Positions 50,784 to 59,163 of a DNA stretch of 64,000 nucleotides are shown piece after piece; positions within the stretch are counted from its first letter, which is position 1, and every line of letters starts with the position of its first letter. Below the pieces are notes generated by a model. That model worked only from the letters and a program-made list of their open reading frames with translations. It did not search any database and was not told the DNA's origin. Made by a program: the position numbers and the translations under genes. The stretch covers positions 62,001 through 126,000 of the forward strand of contig JAXLST010000007.1 in assembly GCA_046330435.1 (NCBI GenBank), in the 5' to 3' direction. This DNA is from Ga0077560 sp046330435. Its GTDB lineage: Bacteria > Actinomycetota > Thermoleophilia > Miltoncostaeales > Miltoncostaeaceae.

Positions 50784-52661
50784 TCAGGCGACGGCCATGC
50801 CGCCCGCCAGGCGGGCGCGCAGACCGTCGACCTCGCGGAGCCACAGCTCCAGGTTCACCAGCTGCCACAGGAACATCATGTGGTTCTCGCGCGGCTGGCC
50901 GGTGAGGACGATCTGCTCGTGCTCGTCGGCGATCCGGTCGACCTCCTCCGGGATGTAGACCCCGCGGTCCCGGAACGCCCGGGAGGCGATGAGGTCCATC
51001 AGGGGGTCGCGGTTGTCGCCGCTGAACCAGATGTGGGCGGGCGCGTTCCAGCCGGTCTTGGCGATGCGGGTGCGGGTCTCCTCGGGGAGGATCCCGCGCA
51101 TCGCCTCCCGCAGCAGGCGCTTGGTGACCCCGTCGCGGATCTTCATGCGGCCCGGCACCCGGAACATGAGCTCCGCCAGGCGGTGGTCCAGGAACGGGTG
51201 GAACCGCTCGATCCCCAGCGGGGACAGGTTGCGGTCCTCCGCGCGCAGGCAGCACGGCATGGTCTCGCGCGTGAGGTCCTGCCAGGTGCGGTTCTTCAGC
51301 AGCGTCCCGAACGGGTGCTCCATCACCGGCCGGTACGCGGCCAGGTCGAACAGCGACGGGTCGACGGTGTGCACGTACCGGCCCAGGCGTCCCAGGTCGG
51401 GCAGCACGTGACCGCGGTGCGCCGGGTCGGCGATGCGGGCCACCATCGCCCGGGCGACGTCGGCGTCCTTCCGGAACACCGGGTGGTCGTGGTACCGCGC
51501 CCAGCCGGCCACCTCCGCCTCATAGGTGGCGGTGTCGCCCTCCGCGAGCAGGTCGGCGAAGTGGCAGGGGAAGTACTCGAACTCCCCGGCGTTGAGCTCG
51601 TCGCCGCCCAGGCCGCCCAGGATCGAGCCGACGCCCTCCGCGGCGACCGCGTCGGCCAGCAGCGCGTGGGACAGCCACGTGGCGGTCGCCACCGGCTCGT
51701 CGTGGATGGTGACCAGGCGGGAGACGGTGCCCATCACGTCCGGCACCGCGATCTCCACGGGGTGCCAGCTCTCGACGCAGCGGTCGAGCATGGTGGCGAT
51801 CTCGTTGCGCTCGTCGTACGTCGGGTCCGCGTAGACCGTGGAGTACGCGCGCTGCCTGTCGCCGGTCGCGTGCACGGCGGAGGCCAGCACCGAACCGGAG
51901 TCCATGCCGCCCGAGAGGGTGAACGCGGGGCGGGGCGCGACGGCCAGGCGGCGGCGGACGGCGTCCACCAGCAGGTCCCGGTACCGCTCGGCGAGCTCGG
52001 TCTCGGTGAGGTCCAGGTCGTCCTGGGCGGTGAGCGTCCAGTACCGCTCCGTGCGCCGCCGGCGGATCGTGCCGTCCTCGCCCAGGCTCAGCGACACCAC
52101 GCTGGCGGCGGGCACCTGGCGGACGTCGGTGTACGGCGACGCCTCCGGGTCGTTGTCGAACGTGCGGTAGTGGGACCCCGCGATGCGGGCGACGTACGAG
52201 GGGTCGGCCTCCACCCGCACGCCGGGCAGGCCCAGCAGGGGCCGGGGCCGGGAGGACACGCCCACCACGCCGGCGGCGGCGGTCCAGTAGAGGGGCCGCA
52301 TGCCCCAGCGGTCGCGCGCCATCTCCAGCGTGTTGCGGCGCGGGTCCCACAGGATCACCGCGGCGTCGGCGTTGAGCTTCTCCATCGCCGCGGCCAGGCC
52401 CCACACGGCGGCCAGGCGCAGCAGCGCCTGCGCGTCGGTGCCCTCGGCCCCCACCTCGTCGCGGTTGAAGATGCGCCCGTCCATCGCCAGCGCCAGGCCG
52501 CCGTGCACGGCGACCCCGCCGCCGTCGCCGTCGCAGGTGAGCCAGCCCATGCCGGATCCGACCTCGGCGGCGCGCCCGGTGGCGCCCGCGAGGTCGCGCA
52601 TGCCATCGGCGATGTGGCGGCGGTGGGCGCGGGGCCCGGCCATGGCGAGCAGGCGGCTCAC
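50784..52661 (-). CDS. AsnB-like synthetase 2 lacking the glutaminase cysteine
   Basis: A 625-residue protein. The GTG at 52661 overlaps the upstream methyltransferase stop (GTGA). It has the N-terminal Ntn-like fold but begins VSRLLAMAGPRAHRR, without the Cys2 of AsnB; the rest of the domain is recognisable (LALAMDGRIFNRDEVG). The synthetase part is intact (PAFTLSGGMDSGSVLASAVH, GSILGGLGGDELNAGEFEYF). Without the nucleophile it cannot hydrolyse glutamine, as in beta-lactam synthetase-type relatives. It may use free ammonia or an amine, or channel ammonia from HisH. It ends the minus-strand sugar operon. Confidence 0.88.
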   Translation of the reverse strand: MSRLLAMAGPRAHRRHIADGMRDLAGATGRAAEVGSGMGWLTCDGDGGGVAVHGGLALAMDGRIFNRDEVGAEGTDAQALLRLAAVWGLAAAMEKLNADAAVILWDPRRNTLEMARDRWGMRPLYWTAAAGVVGVSSRPRPLLGLPGVRVEADPSYVARIAGSHYRTFDNDPEASPYTDVRQVPAASVVSLSLGEDGTIRRRRTERYWTLTAQDDLDLTETELAERYRDLLVDAVRRRLAVAPRPAFTLSGGMDSGSVLASAVHATGDRQRAYSTVYADPTYDERNEIATMLDRCVESWHPVEIAVPDVMGTVSRLVTIHDEPVATATWLSHALLADAVAAEGVGSILGGLGGDELNAGEFEYFPCHFADLLAEGDTATYEAEVAGWARYHDHPVFRKDADVARAMVARIADPAHRGHVLPDLGRLGRYVHTVDPSLFDLAAYRPVMEHPFGTLLKNRTWQDLTRETMPCCLRAEDRNLSPLGIERFHPFLDHRLAELMFRVPGRMKIRDGVTKRLLREAMRGILPEETRTRIAKTGWNAPAHIWFSGDNRDPLMDLIASRAFRDRGVYIPEEVDRIADEHEQIVLTGQPRENHMMFLWQLVNLELWLREVDGLRARLAGGMAVA

Positions 52662-53344
52662 GTGGTCTCCCTGTCGGCGACGACGAACGTCCAGTGGTGG
52701 GGGTATCCGATGACGTCCTCGGGGACGCCGCCGGTGCGGCGGTCGGTGACCACCGTGGCGCGGAAGCCGCGCTCGGCGATGAACGCCACGACCTCGTCGA
52801 TGTCGTAGGCGTTCACGTGGACGCGCAGGTCCACGCCGGGGTCCAGGTACTCGTCCCGCACGTAGCGGTACTCGCTGGGACCGGGGCGGAGCGACTCGCG
52901 CAGGATCAGCGACCGGCCGGCCACGGCGAGCAGCCGCTCCAGGGGCCGGTGGTAGCCGTCGATGTTGGTGAGCACGTTCATGCACACCACGTGGTCCGCG
53001 GTGCCGTCCAGGTCCTCGATTCGCAGCACCTCCAGGTGCTCCGCCGGGAGCCCGAACGCGGGCATCTCGCGCCGGCCGATGCCGATGAGCGTGGGGGACG
53101 CGTCGATGCCGCGGTACCCGCAGGGGATGTCGCGGTCGCGCAGGGAGTGGAACAGGTACCCGGCCCCGCAGCCGGCGTCCAGCACCAGGTCGCCCGGACG
53201 CACGCGGTCCGCCAGGAGCTCCGCGGCCTGGGCGGCGCAGGTCATCTCCTCGGCCTCACGGCGGCAGCGGGCCGCGTACAGCTCGTGGACGGTGGCGCTG
53301 TGCTCCCAGATGCACCAGCGCGTGTATCCCCCCGCGCCGATCAC
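52658..53344 (-). CDS. Class I SAM methyltransferase (glycan island)
   Basis: A 228-residue methyltransferase with motif I DLVLDAGCGAGYLFHSLRDR, GIDASPTLIGIGRRE and a motif IV-like DHVVCMNVLTNIDGYHRPLE. It is coupled on both sides by overlapping starts and stops (ATGA). It is one of several methyltransferases in the HisH operon, with probable sugar O- or N-methylation. Confidence 0.87.
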   Translation of the reverse strand: MIGAGGYTRWCIWEHSATVHELYAARCRREAEEMTCAAQAAELLADRVRPGDLVLDAGCGAGYLFHSLRDRDIPCGYRGIDASPTLIGIGRREMPAFGLPAEHLEVLRIEDLDGTADHVVCMNVLTNIDGYHRPLERLLAVAGRSLILRESLRPGPSEYRYVRDEYLDPGVDLRVHVNAYDIDEVVAFIAERGFRATVVTDRRTGGVPEDVIGYPHHWTFVVADRETT

Positions 53345-54291
53345 GGGCGGCGGCCCGCCACCAGGAACGCGGAGGCCATCACCAGGCCCCGCCAGTCCTC
53401 CGGGTCCTCCATCGCGATGCTCGCCTCCCGGAACAGCCGGGGCGCATCGGCCTCCAGCATCGGGGGCAGCGCGTGGAAGTGGTAGTAGAGCGTCCGCACG
53501 TCCACGAGCCCCGCGCGGCGGAAGGAGTCCGCCAGGAGCAGGGGATTGTGGGTGCGCGAGAGGACCTCGTCGTACCCGGGCTCGTCCTCGTGCCCGCCGC
53601 GCACCGGCGGCAGGTCCGTGCGGAACATGCCCTCCAGGCGGGTGAGCGCGCGCTCGAGGCCGTCGGACTCCTCGGGCGACACCCGGGCGCGCAGCGCGTC
53701 GGCACCGATGAGGTCGTCGCGCACCAGCGCGTGGCTGTAGCGGTTCATGGTGAACAGGCCGAACAGCTGGTTCCGCGCCTCGGCCACCACCAGGCCGCCG
53801 GGCAGAACGGCGTCGGCGAGGGCGGCGACGACGGCGTCATCGGCGTCAGCGGGGATGTGCGGCAGCACGCCCACGCAGATCGCGGCCCCGAACCGGCGGG
53901 CCGGCTCGGCCGGGCACCGGAACGCGGACGGGTCCAGCACGCTGCCCTCCCACAGGCGCGCGCCCGGCACCCCGGCCGGCGCGAGCACCCGCTTGGCCTC
54001 GTCCACCATCTCGGGGGTGAGGTCGAAGCCGTAGAGGTCCACGCCCAGGTCCGTCGCGTCGCGCAGGAAGGAGGCCGGCCCGCAGCCGGCGTCCAGCAGC
54101 GACGTGGCGGCCGATCCGGCGATCAGGTCACGCAGGATGTCGCGGTGCACGGGCGGGTGGGGCGCGTCCTCGCCGTAGTACTCGTCGTAGTACCGGCGGC
54201 TCCACGTGGAATAGCAGTGCCGGACCTGCGCCTCGGCCCGGGAGAACCCCTCGGAACGCATCATCTCACCCTCGACCTGAACCTCAGACAT
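53341..54291 (-). CDS. Class I SAM methyltransferase (glycan island)
   Basis: A 316-residue methyltransferase: the N-terminal RHCYSTWSRRYYDEYYGED and motif I SLLDAGCGPASFLRDATDLG are followed by GFDLTPEMVDEAKRVL and AAICVGVLPHIPADADDAV. ATG 54291 gives the lead MSEVQVEGEM and overlaps the upstream gene by eight bases. A helical insert of ~90 residues precedes the last strands, longer than in the neighbouring enzyme. The substrate is unknown. Confidence 0.86.
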   Translation of the reverse strand: MSEVQVEGEMMRSEGFSRAEAQVRHCYSTWSRRYYDEYYGEDAPHPPVHRDILRDLIAGSAATSLLDAGCGPASFLRDATDLGVDLYGFDLTPEMVDEAKRVLAPAGVPGARLWEGSVLDPSAFRCPAEPARRFGAAICVGVLPHIPADADDAVVAALADAVLPGGLVVAEARNQLFGLFTMNRYSHALVRDDLIGADALRARVSPEESDGLERALTRLEGMFRTDLPPVRGGHEDEPGYDEVLSRTHNPLLLADSFRRAGLVDVRTLYYHFHALPPMLEADAPRLFREASIAMEDPEDWRGLVMASAFLVAGRRP

Positions 54292-55318
54292 CGCGCCTCG
54301 CCGCGATCCACATGTGCGAGGACAGGCCGTTCTCGGCCAGGAAGCGCTGGAACGGTCCGCCCATGGTCTCCCACTCGTCGATGAGCACCCGGCGAAGGAA
54401 CGAACGCTTCCCCAGCTCGTGCTCACCGGCCAGCACGGCCTCCCGCACCCACTCCGCGTCGAGGCGCCCGGGCGTGATGACCGACTCCACGGTGAACCCG
54501 GAGCGCTCCAGCAGCCCGCTGAGGCTCCGCGGGGTGAACAGGTTGATGTGCTCCGGGTCGACGTACGGCGAGCGCTCCCACAGCTCCCGGATGTCGAAGC
54601 CCGCGGAGTTCGGGCAGGAGAGCACCAGCAGGCCGCCCGGCCGGATCACGCGGGCCACGTCGGCGACGAACCGTCCCGGGTCGAACAGGTGCTCGATGGT
54701 CTCGAACGAGCAGGCCACGTCCACCTGCGGCAGCAGCTCGGCGGCGTCCTCGATGCCGGCCTCCACCACCTCGACGCCGCGGTCACGGCAGGCGGCGGCG
54801 CCGGTGGGGGTGGGTTCCACGGCGATGACGCGTTCGAAGGCGCCGGACTCGTGGGCCAGGCCGGCGAAGACGCCGAAGCCGGCGCCCACCTCCAGCAGGG
54901 TGCCGCGCGGCACGCCGAACAGGTCGCAGTAGCCGGCGATGCGCGTGAGCCACGGCCGGTTGATGCGCTCCAGGCGCACCCGCTCGGACGCCGGGTACAC
55001 GTGCTGCGCCCAGTAGGCGTAGCCCTCGGATGTGGCGTAGTGGTCGGCAAGGACCGCCTCGGACGGGCGGGGGGTCATGTACAGCGTGTCGCAATCCGGG
55101 CAGGTCACCCAGGCGAAGCCGCGCTTGCGGATCGCGGGGCGGGGCGCGTCCGCGCCGCACGCCGGGCACGGGACGTGCACGAACTCGTCGCGGCGGGCCA
55201 GGACGCGCGCGAAGTCCCGCTCGAACGCGGCGGCGTGGCCGTCCAGCGCCTCGGGCGGGCAGAGGTCCGCCGGGCGCAGCCCGGTGGGGGCGGATGAGGG
55301 GGTGGTGTCGGGGGTCAT
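54284..55318 (-). CDS. Methyltransferase with N-terminal zinc-ribbon-like domain
   Basis: A 344-residue protein. The N-terminal CPACGADAPRPAIRKRGF with WVTCPDCDTLYMTPRPSE forms a four-Cys zinc site, typical of C-methyltransferase-like enzymes of sugar loci. The methyltransferase core has LLEVGAGFGVFAGLAHESG, VIAVEPTPTGAAACRDRG and CSFETIEHLFDPGRFVADVA. The start overlaps the HisF-PseA stop (ATGA). It is comparable in layout to the methyltransferase at 60664. Confidence 0.88.
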   Translation of the reverse strand: MTPDTTPSSAPTGLRPADLCPPEALDGHAAAFERDFARVLARRDEFVHVPCPACGADAPRPAIRKRGFAWVTCPDCDTLYMTPRPSEAVLADHYATSEGYAYWAQHVYPASERVRLERINRPWLTRIAGYCDLFGVPRGTLLEVGAGFGVFAGLAHESGAFERVIAVEPTPTGAAACRDRGVEVVEAGIEDAAELLPQVDVACSFETIEHLFDPGRFVADVARVIRPGGLLVLSCPNSAGFDIRELWERSPYVDPEHINLFTPRSLSGLLERSGFTVESVITPGRLDAEWVREAVLAGEHELGKRSFLRRVLIDEWETMGGPFQRFLAENGLSSHMWIAARRDV

Positions 55319-57399
55319 GCCGCGATCCTTGCGCGATCCGCCGCGGACGCCGAATCCGGGATCTCGTGGCGCCGCCACTCGCCGCCCTCGCGCCACCACA
55401 CCCGGGGGTCCCGGAACGTGTCGGCGATGCGGTCGAACTCGCGCTCGGTCATGCCCGTGTACGAGAGCCAGCGCTCCAGGTCCCGCGGCTTGACCGGGTC
55501 GTAGCGGCGCACCAGCTCGATGCCCTCCTGGCGGGTCATCAGGCCGGCGCGGATGTCCTTGCACACGTGGTCGGTGGCCCGGCCGTAGCCGAACTTCACG
55601 TACTTGAGCCAGTCGTGCACGCCGTTCTCGTGCATGTCGTCCAGGTTCGACATGCGCCGGTAGGTGCGGTCGAACGGCTCGTCGCTGGTCTCGAACCCGT
55701 ACTCGTCGATCATGAGGCGGGTGTGGTCGTTGGCCTCCCAGTGGATGAAGTTCCCCAGGTAGAGGCCGCGGACGCCCACGTCCATGAGCTGCCGGTCCGT
55801 GGGGTACATGTAGGTGGTGAGGTCGCCGGGGCGCAGGCCCTCCAGCCCCGTGAACCAGTTCCACTCGTATCCCCGGGCGAAGTGCTCGAAGCGGTCCCGG
55901 TAGCTCATCTCCGGGAAGTCGTCGAAGCTGAACTGGCCGCCCAGGTCCATGTAGCCGTGCTCGCCCCAGATCACGAGCGGGATGCCGTGCTGGGCGGCGA
56001 CGCGGACGGGGGCGGTGGTGATGCCCACGTGCGCGTGCCAGTTCATGTCGCCCATCACCACGAAGGCCAGGCGGTTGAGCTTCTGGAGGGTGGCGACCGA
56101 CGGCGAGACCAGCACGTGGTCGACGTCGAACACCTCCTTCATCCGCAGCATGTTGCGCCAGCCGGCGGGGGTCCAGTTGTTCCCGTTGTAGGTCACCAGC
56201 AGCGGGTTGAAGCCCAGGACGTTCTTGATGACGTGGGTCTGGTACCAGCTGTCCTTGCCGCCGCTCACCGGGATGACGCAGTCGTGCCGGCTGCCGTCGC
56301 GGCTGCGGTGCCGCTCCAGCAGTTCGATGAGCAGGCCCGTGCGGCGCGTCCACTCCTCGTGGGTGATCTCGGCCTTCATGTCGGCGGCGCGGCAGCCGGT
56401 GCACACGCCGTCGTCGTCGAACTCCAGCGGCACCGCGGACAGCGACGGGTACACGCAGCGGCTGCACCAGTGCGGTGCGGTCGCGGGCGGCTCGGTGTCG
56501 CGGGGCAGGGGCGCCCGGGCGGCGGCGTACCGCTCGGCGATGCGCCCGTCCCTGCGGGCCATGTCGTACTCGGGCTCACGCGGGAAGTGCCGGCTGCCGA
56601 GGCGCACCGGCCGCATGGGGATGCCGGCCGAGATGCACGCCTGCTTGGCGTTGGGGTAGCTGAGCTCGTAGAAGTGGAAGATGTTCGCGGCCGCCGCGGC
56701 GCTGGCGCCGCCTGATGTGATGGCCGCCGGGACGTGCTCGTACCGGCCGACGCCGCCGCACGCGATCACCGGGATGCGCACCGCGCGGGTGACCTCCTGG
56801 ATGAGCGACAGGTCGTAGCCGTGGCCGCAGCCGTCGCGGTCCACCGAGTTGAGGAAGATCTCCCCGGCGCCCAGGCGCTCCATCTCCCGCGCCAGCTCGG
56901 CGGGGTGCAGGCCGGTGGGGGTGCGGCCCCCGTGGATCATCGCCTCGAGGCGGCCGTCGTCGCGGCGCATCGCGTCGATGCCCACCACGATGCACTGGGA
57001 CCCGAACCGGGAGGCGCCCTGGGCGACCAGCTCCGGCGTCTCGACCGGTGCGGTGGTGAGCACGACCTTGTCGGCGCCGGCGGCGAGGCGGTCGGTGATG
57101 TCGCCCATCGTGCGGATGCGGCCGCCCACGGTGAGCGGCATGAGGCATGCGGGGGCGACGGTGCGCAGCACGTCGAGGCCCGTGGACCCCTCCAGCCGCA
57201 CCTCGAGGTCGTCCCGGCGCAGGTCGTGCCGGTCCTCGGTGGAGATGTCGATGAGGACCAGCTCGTCGACGTTCCAGTGCGAGAACCGCTCGATGGTCGA
57301 CACGGGGTTCCCGATGACCTGGTGCACGCGGAACCACTGGCTGCGCACCAGCAGGCCGTGCTTGAGCAGCAGTACGGGGACCAGACGGGGACGGCTCAC
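55315..57399 (-). CDS. HisF-PseA fusion: cyclase-like domain joined to N-acetyl-sugar amidotransferase
   Basis: A single 694-residue chain. Residues 1-~265 are a HisF-like TIM barrel (LVPVLLLKHGLLVRSQWF, MPLTVGGRIRTMGDITDRLA, CIVVGIDAMRRDDGR, IFLNSVDRDGCGHGYDLSL, PVIACGGVGRYEHVPAAITS). Residues ~305-694 are a PseA/WbpG-type amidotransferase: CSRCVYPSLSAVPLEFDDDG with VCTGC (zinc-ribbon-like), then the PP-loop CVIPVSGGKDSWYQTHVI. In known amidino-sugar pathways (WbpG/HisH2/HisF2, PseA) these are separate proteins; here ammonia made by the adjacent HisH could pass through the barrel to the fused amidotransferase. The GTG at 57399 overlaps the hisH stop. Confidence 0.9.
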   Translation of the reverse strand: MSRPRLVPVLLLKHGLLVRSQWFRVHQVIGNPVSTIERFSHWNVDELVLIDISTEDRHDLRRDDLEVRLEGSTGLDVLRTVAPACLMPLTVGGRIRTMGDITDRLAAGADKVVLTTAPVETPELVAQGASRFGSQCIVVGIDAMRRDDGRLEAMIHGGRTPTGLHPAELAREMERLGAGEIFLNSVDRDGCGHGYDLSLIQEVTRAVRIPVIACGGVGRYEHVPAAITSGGASAAAAANIFHFYELSYPNAKQACISAGIPMRPVRLGSRHFPREPEYDMARRDGRIAERYAAARAPLPRDTEPPATAPHWCSRCVYPSLSAVPLEFDDDGVCTGCRAADMKAEITHEEWTRRTGLLIELLERHRSRDGSRHDCVIPVSGGKDSWYQTHVIKNVLGFNPLLVTYNGNNWTPAGWRNMLRMKEVFDVDHVLVSPSVATLQKLNRLAFVVMGDMNWHAHVGITTAPVRVAAQHGIPLVIWGEHGYMDLGGQFSFDDFPEMSYRDRFEHFARGYEWNWFTGLEGLRPGDLTTYMYPTDRQLMDVGVRGLYLGNFIHWEANDHTRLMIDEYGFETSDEPFDRTYRRMSNLDDMHENGVHDWLKYVKFGYGRATDHVCKDIRAGLMTRQEGIELVRRYDPVKPRDLERWLSYTGMTEREFDRIADTFRDPRVWWREGGEWRRHEIPDSASAADRARIAA

Positions 57400-58049
57400 G
57401 CGGGGACCCCCCGCTCGATGTGGGCGAGGAAGTGCTCCAGCACCGCGAGGCCGTCGTCCTGGCTCTTCTCGGGGTGGAACTGCACGCCCCACACGTTCCC
57501 GCGGGCGACGGCCGCGGCCACGTACTGGCCGCCGATGTCGGTGCCGGCCTGCAGGTCGGCCGCGTCGCCCAGCAGGTGGTAGCTGTGCACGAAGTAGAAG
57601 CACCCGTTGCGCGGCACCGGCCCGTCGGGCTTCAGCGCCTCGGTGTCGCACCAGCCGATGTTCGGCACCCGGAAGGACCGGTCGGGCGGGTCGAGGCGCA
57701 CCACGGTGCCCGGCACCAGGCCCAGGCCCTGGAAGGCGCCGTGCTCGGTGCCCATGTCGGCCAGCAGCTGCATGCCCAGGCAGATCCCGAGCAACGGCCG
57801 GCCGGCCTCGGCGTGCGCCCGGATCGGCGCGATGAGCCCCGCGTCGCGAAGGCTCGCCATGCCGTCGCCGAACGCGCCCACGCCGGGGAGCACCAGCGCG
57901 CGGGCGGCCTCCACCTGGGCGGGGTCGCGGGTGGCGCGGGCCTCGGCGCCGACACGGCGCAGCGCCTGGAGGACGGACTCCAGGTTCGAGAGGCCCAGGT
58001 CGACGACCGTGACCAGGGGGGGCACCTCCGGCACTCGAGGGACACGCAC
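57396..58049 (-). CDS. hisH: HisH-like glutamine amidotransferase (class I)
   Basis: A glutaminase of about 210-217 residues: VTVVDLGLSNLESVLQALRR, GVGAFGDGMASLRD, the nucleophile Cys in LLGICLGMQLLADMG and the His-Glu pair in VWGVQFHPEKSQDDG. The ATG at 58082 overlaps the -10 of a sigma-28-like promoter, so a downstream GTG (58049, 58034 or 58025) is more likely; 58049 is the first. With no other his genes nearby and an acetamidino-type partner fused downstream, it supplies ammonia for sugar amidination rather than histidine. Confidence 0.88.
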   Translation of the reverse strand: MRVPRVPEVPPLVTVVDLGLSNLESVLQALRRVGAEARATRDPAQVEAARALVLPGVGAFGDGMASLRDAGLIAPIRAHAEAGRPLLGICLGMQLLADMGTEHGAFQGLGLVPGTVVRLDPPDRSFRVPNIGWCDTEALKPDGPVPRNGCFYFVHSYHLLGDAADLQAGTDIGGQYVAAAVARGNVWGVQFHPEKSQDDGLAVLEHFLAHIERGVPA

Positions 58050-58072
58050 GGGCGCGCGAATTGCGCCCCACT

Positions 58073-58099
58073 CCCTCGGCATGCGTGACGGAGACTTGA
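58073..58099 (-). promoter_or_regulatory. Candidate sigma-28 promoter of the hisH operon
   Basis: On the minus strand: TCAAGTCT, 11 bases, GCCGAGGG. The -35 is almost that of flgF (TCAAGTCC). It would drive hisH, HisF-PseA, three methyltransferases and the AsnB-like gene. Confidence 0.65.
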
Positions 58100-58144
58100 A
58101 TCGCCCGGGGACCGGCCCGCCCGCCGGCCCCCGGACGCGGGGCG

Positions 58145-58987
58145 TCAGCCCTTCTCGGCGGGCTCCGCGACGCTGACCGTGCCGGCCGGCGTGGGCGCGG
58201 CCGCGGAGGCGTTGAACGCCGTGACCGCGAGGTTCGGGGCGGCCCACACGTGCACGCCGATGCGGGAGGTGCTCCCCGGGACGCAGGCGGCGTCGAGGGC
58301 GCTCCGCGCGCCGTCCGGCACCAGCCGCCCGCCGACCCACCGCAGGAACTGGGTGCCGGAGCCCCAGCGGAACGTCTGCACGGTGTTCAGCGCCCCGTCG
58401 GCCGACGCCGCGCGGAGCACCGAGCGCATGCCCCGCTCGTTGCCGGAGTCGACCTTCACGGACACCGTGGACTCGCTCACCGCGGTGCACGTGCCGCGGA
58501 AGGTGTAGGGCACCAGGCCCTTCGGGCTGCTGGCGTTGGTGATGTCCACGACCCGGTAGGCGGCCGTCGAGAGCACGAGCCTGGGGTCCACCCCGCCGCT
58601 GGTGCGGAACTTCTTCGACCAGCGGTACTTCGCGGTGCGGATGAAGACCCGCACGCGGGTGTCGACGCGGTTGCCGGCGTTGGCGGCGACGGCGGTCGCG
58701 AAGTCGGACTGGCTGCCGGCGGCGAGCGCCTGGCCGGTGCGGGTGAGGTACTGGGTGTTGCCGTCGGTGAGCAGGCCGACCGTGCGGCCGCTGCGGAGCA
58801 CGACCCGCAGGGCGGGGCCGTTGCTGCCCGAGTCGGCGCGGATGGTGAATCCGGCGGGGGTGACGGTGGCCGGGTCGACGACGCCCGCGAAGTGGAACTC
58901 GCGGGGGGTGGCGGCGGCGGCCGGGGCGACGGCCACGGTGGCGAGGATCGCCGCGCCTGCACCGAGGGCACCGATGCTGCGGATCAT
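58145..58987 (-). CDS. Secreted protein of unknown function
   Basis: A 280-residue protein with a signal peptide (IGALGAGAAILATVAVAPAA). It is beta-rich, with a possible two-fold internal similarity: residues ~35-130 (FHFAGVVDPATVTPAGFTIR) and ~150-240 (YTFRGTCTAVSESTVSVKVD). Both halves read like an OB- or DUF5666-type strand set. It lies between the hisH operon and the second PseA gene but has no link to sugar chemistry that I can see. Confidence 0.7.
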   Translation of the reverse strand: MIRSIGALGAGAAILATVAVAPAAAATPREFHFAGVVDPATVTPAGFTIRADSGSNGPALRVVLRSGRTVGLLTDGNTQYLTRTGQALAAGSQSDFATAVAANAGNRVDTRVRVFIRTAKYRWSKKFRTSGGVDPRLVLSTAAYRVVDITNASSPKGLVPYTFRGTCTAVSESTVSVKVDSGNERGMRSVLRAASADGALNTVQTFRWGSGTQFLRWVGGRLVPDGARSALDAACVPGSTSRIGVHVWAAPNLAVTAFNASAAAPTPAGTVSVAEPAEKG

Positions 58988-59126
58988 GGGGTTCTCCTGA
59001 TTCTCGGGGCCGGCCGGATGTGGGGAGGTGGCCGGGCGGTGCTGACGCTACGAGGGGTGTGTGAGGGGCTGCGGCGCCGATTCGTCAGGAGTTCCGCAGC
59101 AGTCGTGAACGAACCGGTCGCAGCGG

Positions 59127-59153
59127 TAAGGAAACTGCGAACGCGGCCGATGA
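59127..59153 (+). promoter_or_regulatory. Candidate sigma-28 promoter of the second PseA-type gene
   Basis: TAAGGAAA, 11 bases, GCCGATGA. This is the closest to the E. coli FliA layout (TAAA..., 11 bases, GCCGATAA). The -10 ends ten bases before the ATG, so the mRNA would be nearly leaderless. Confidence 0.6.
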
Positions 59154-59163
59154 CCCGGGCGCC

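Noticed and set aside
58080..58082. ATG 58082 as the hisH start
   Set aside because: It lies directly upstream of and overlaps the promoter -10; transcription would begin after it. Kept as an alternative only if the promoter is wrong.
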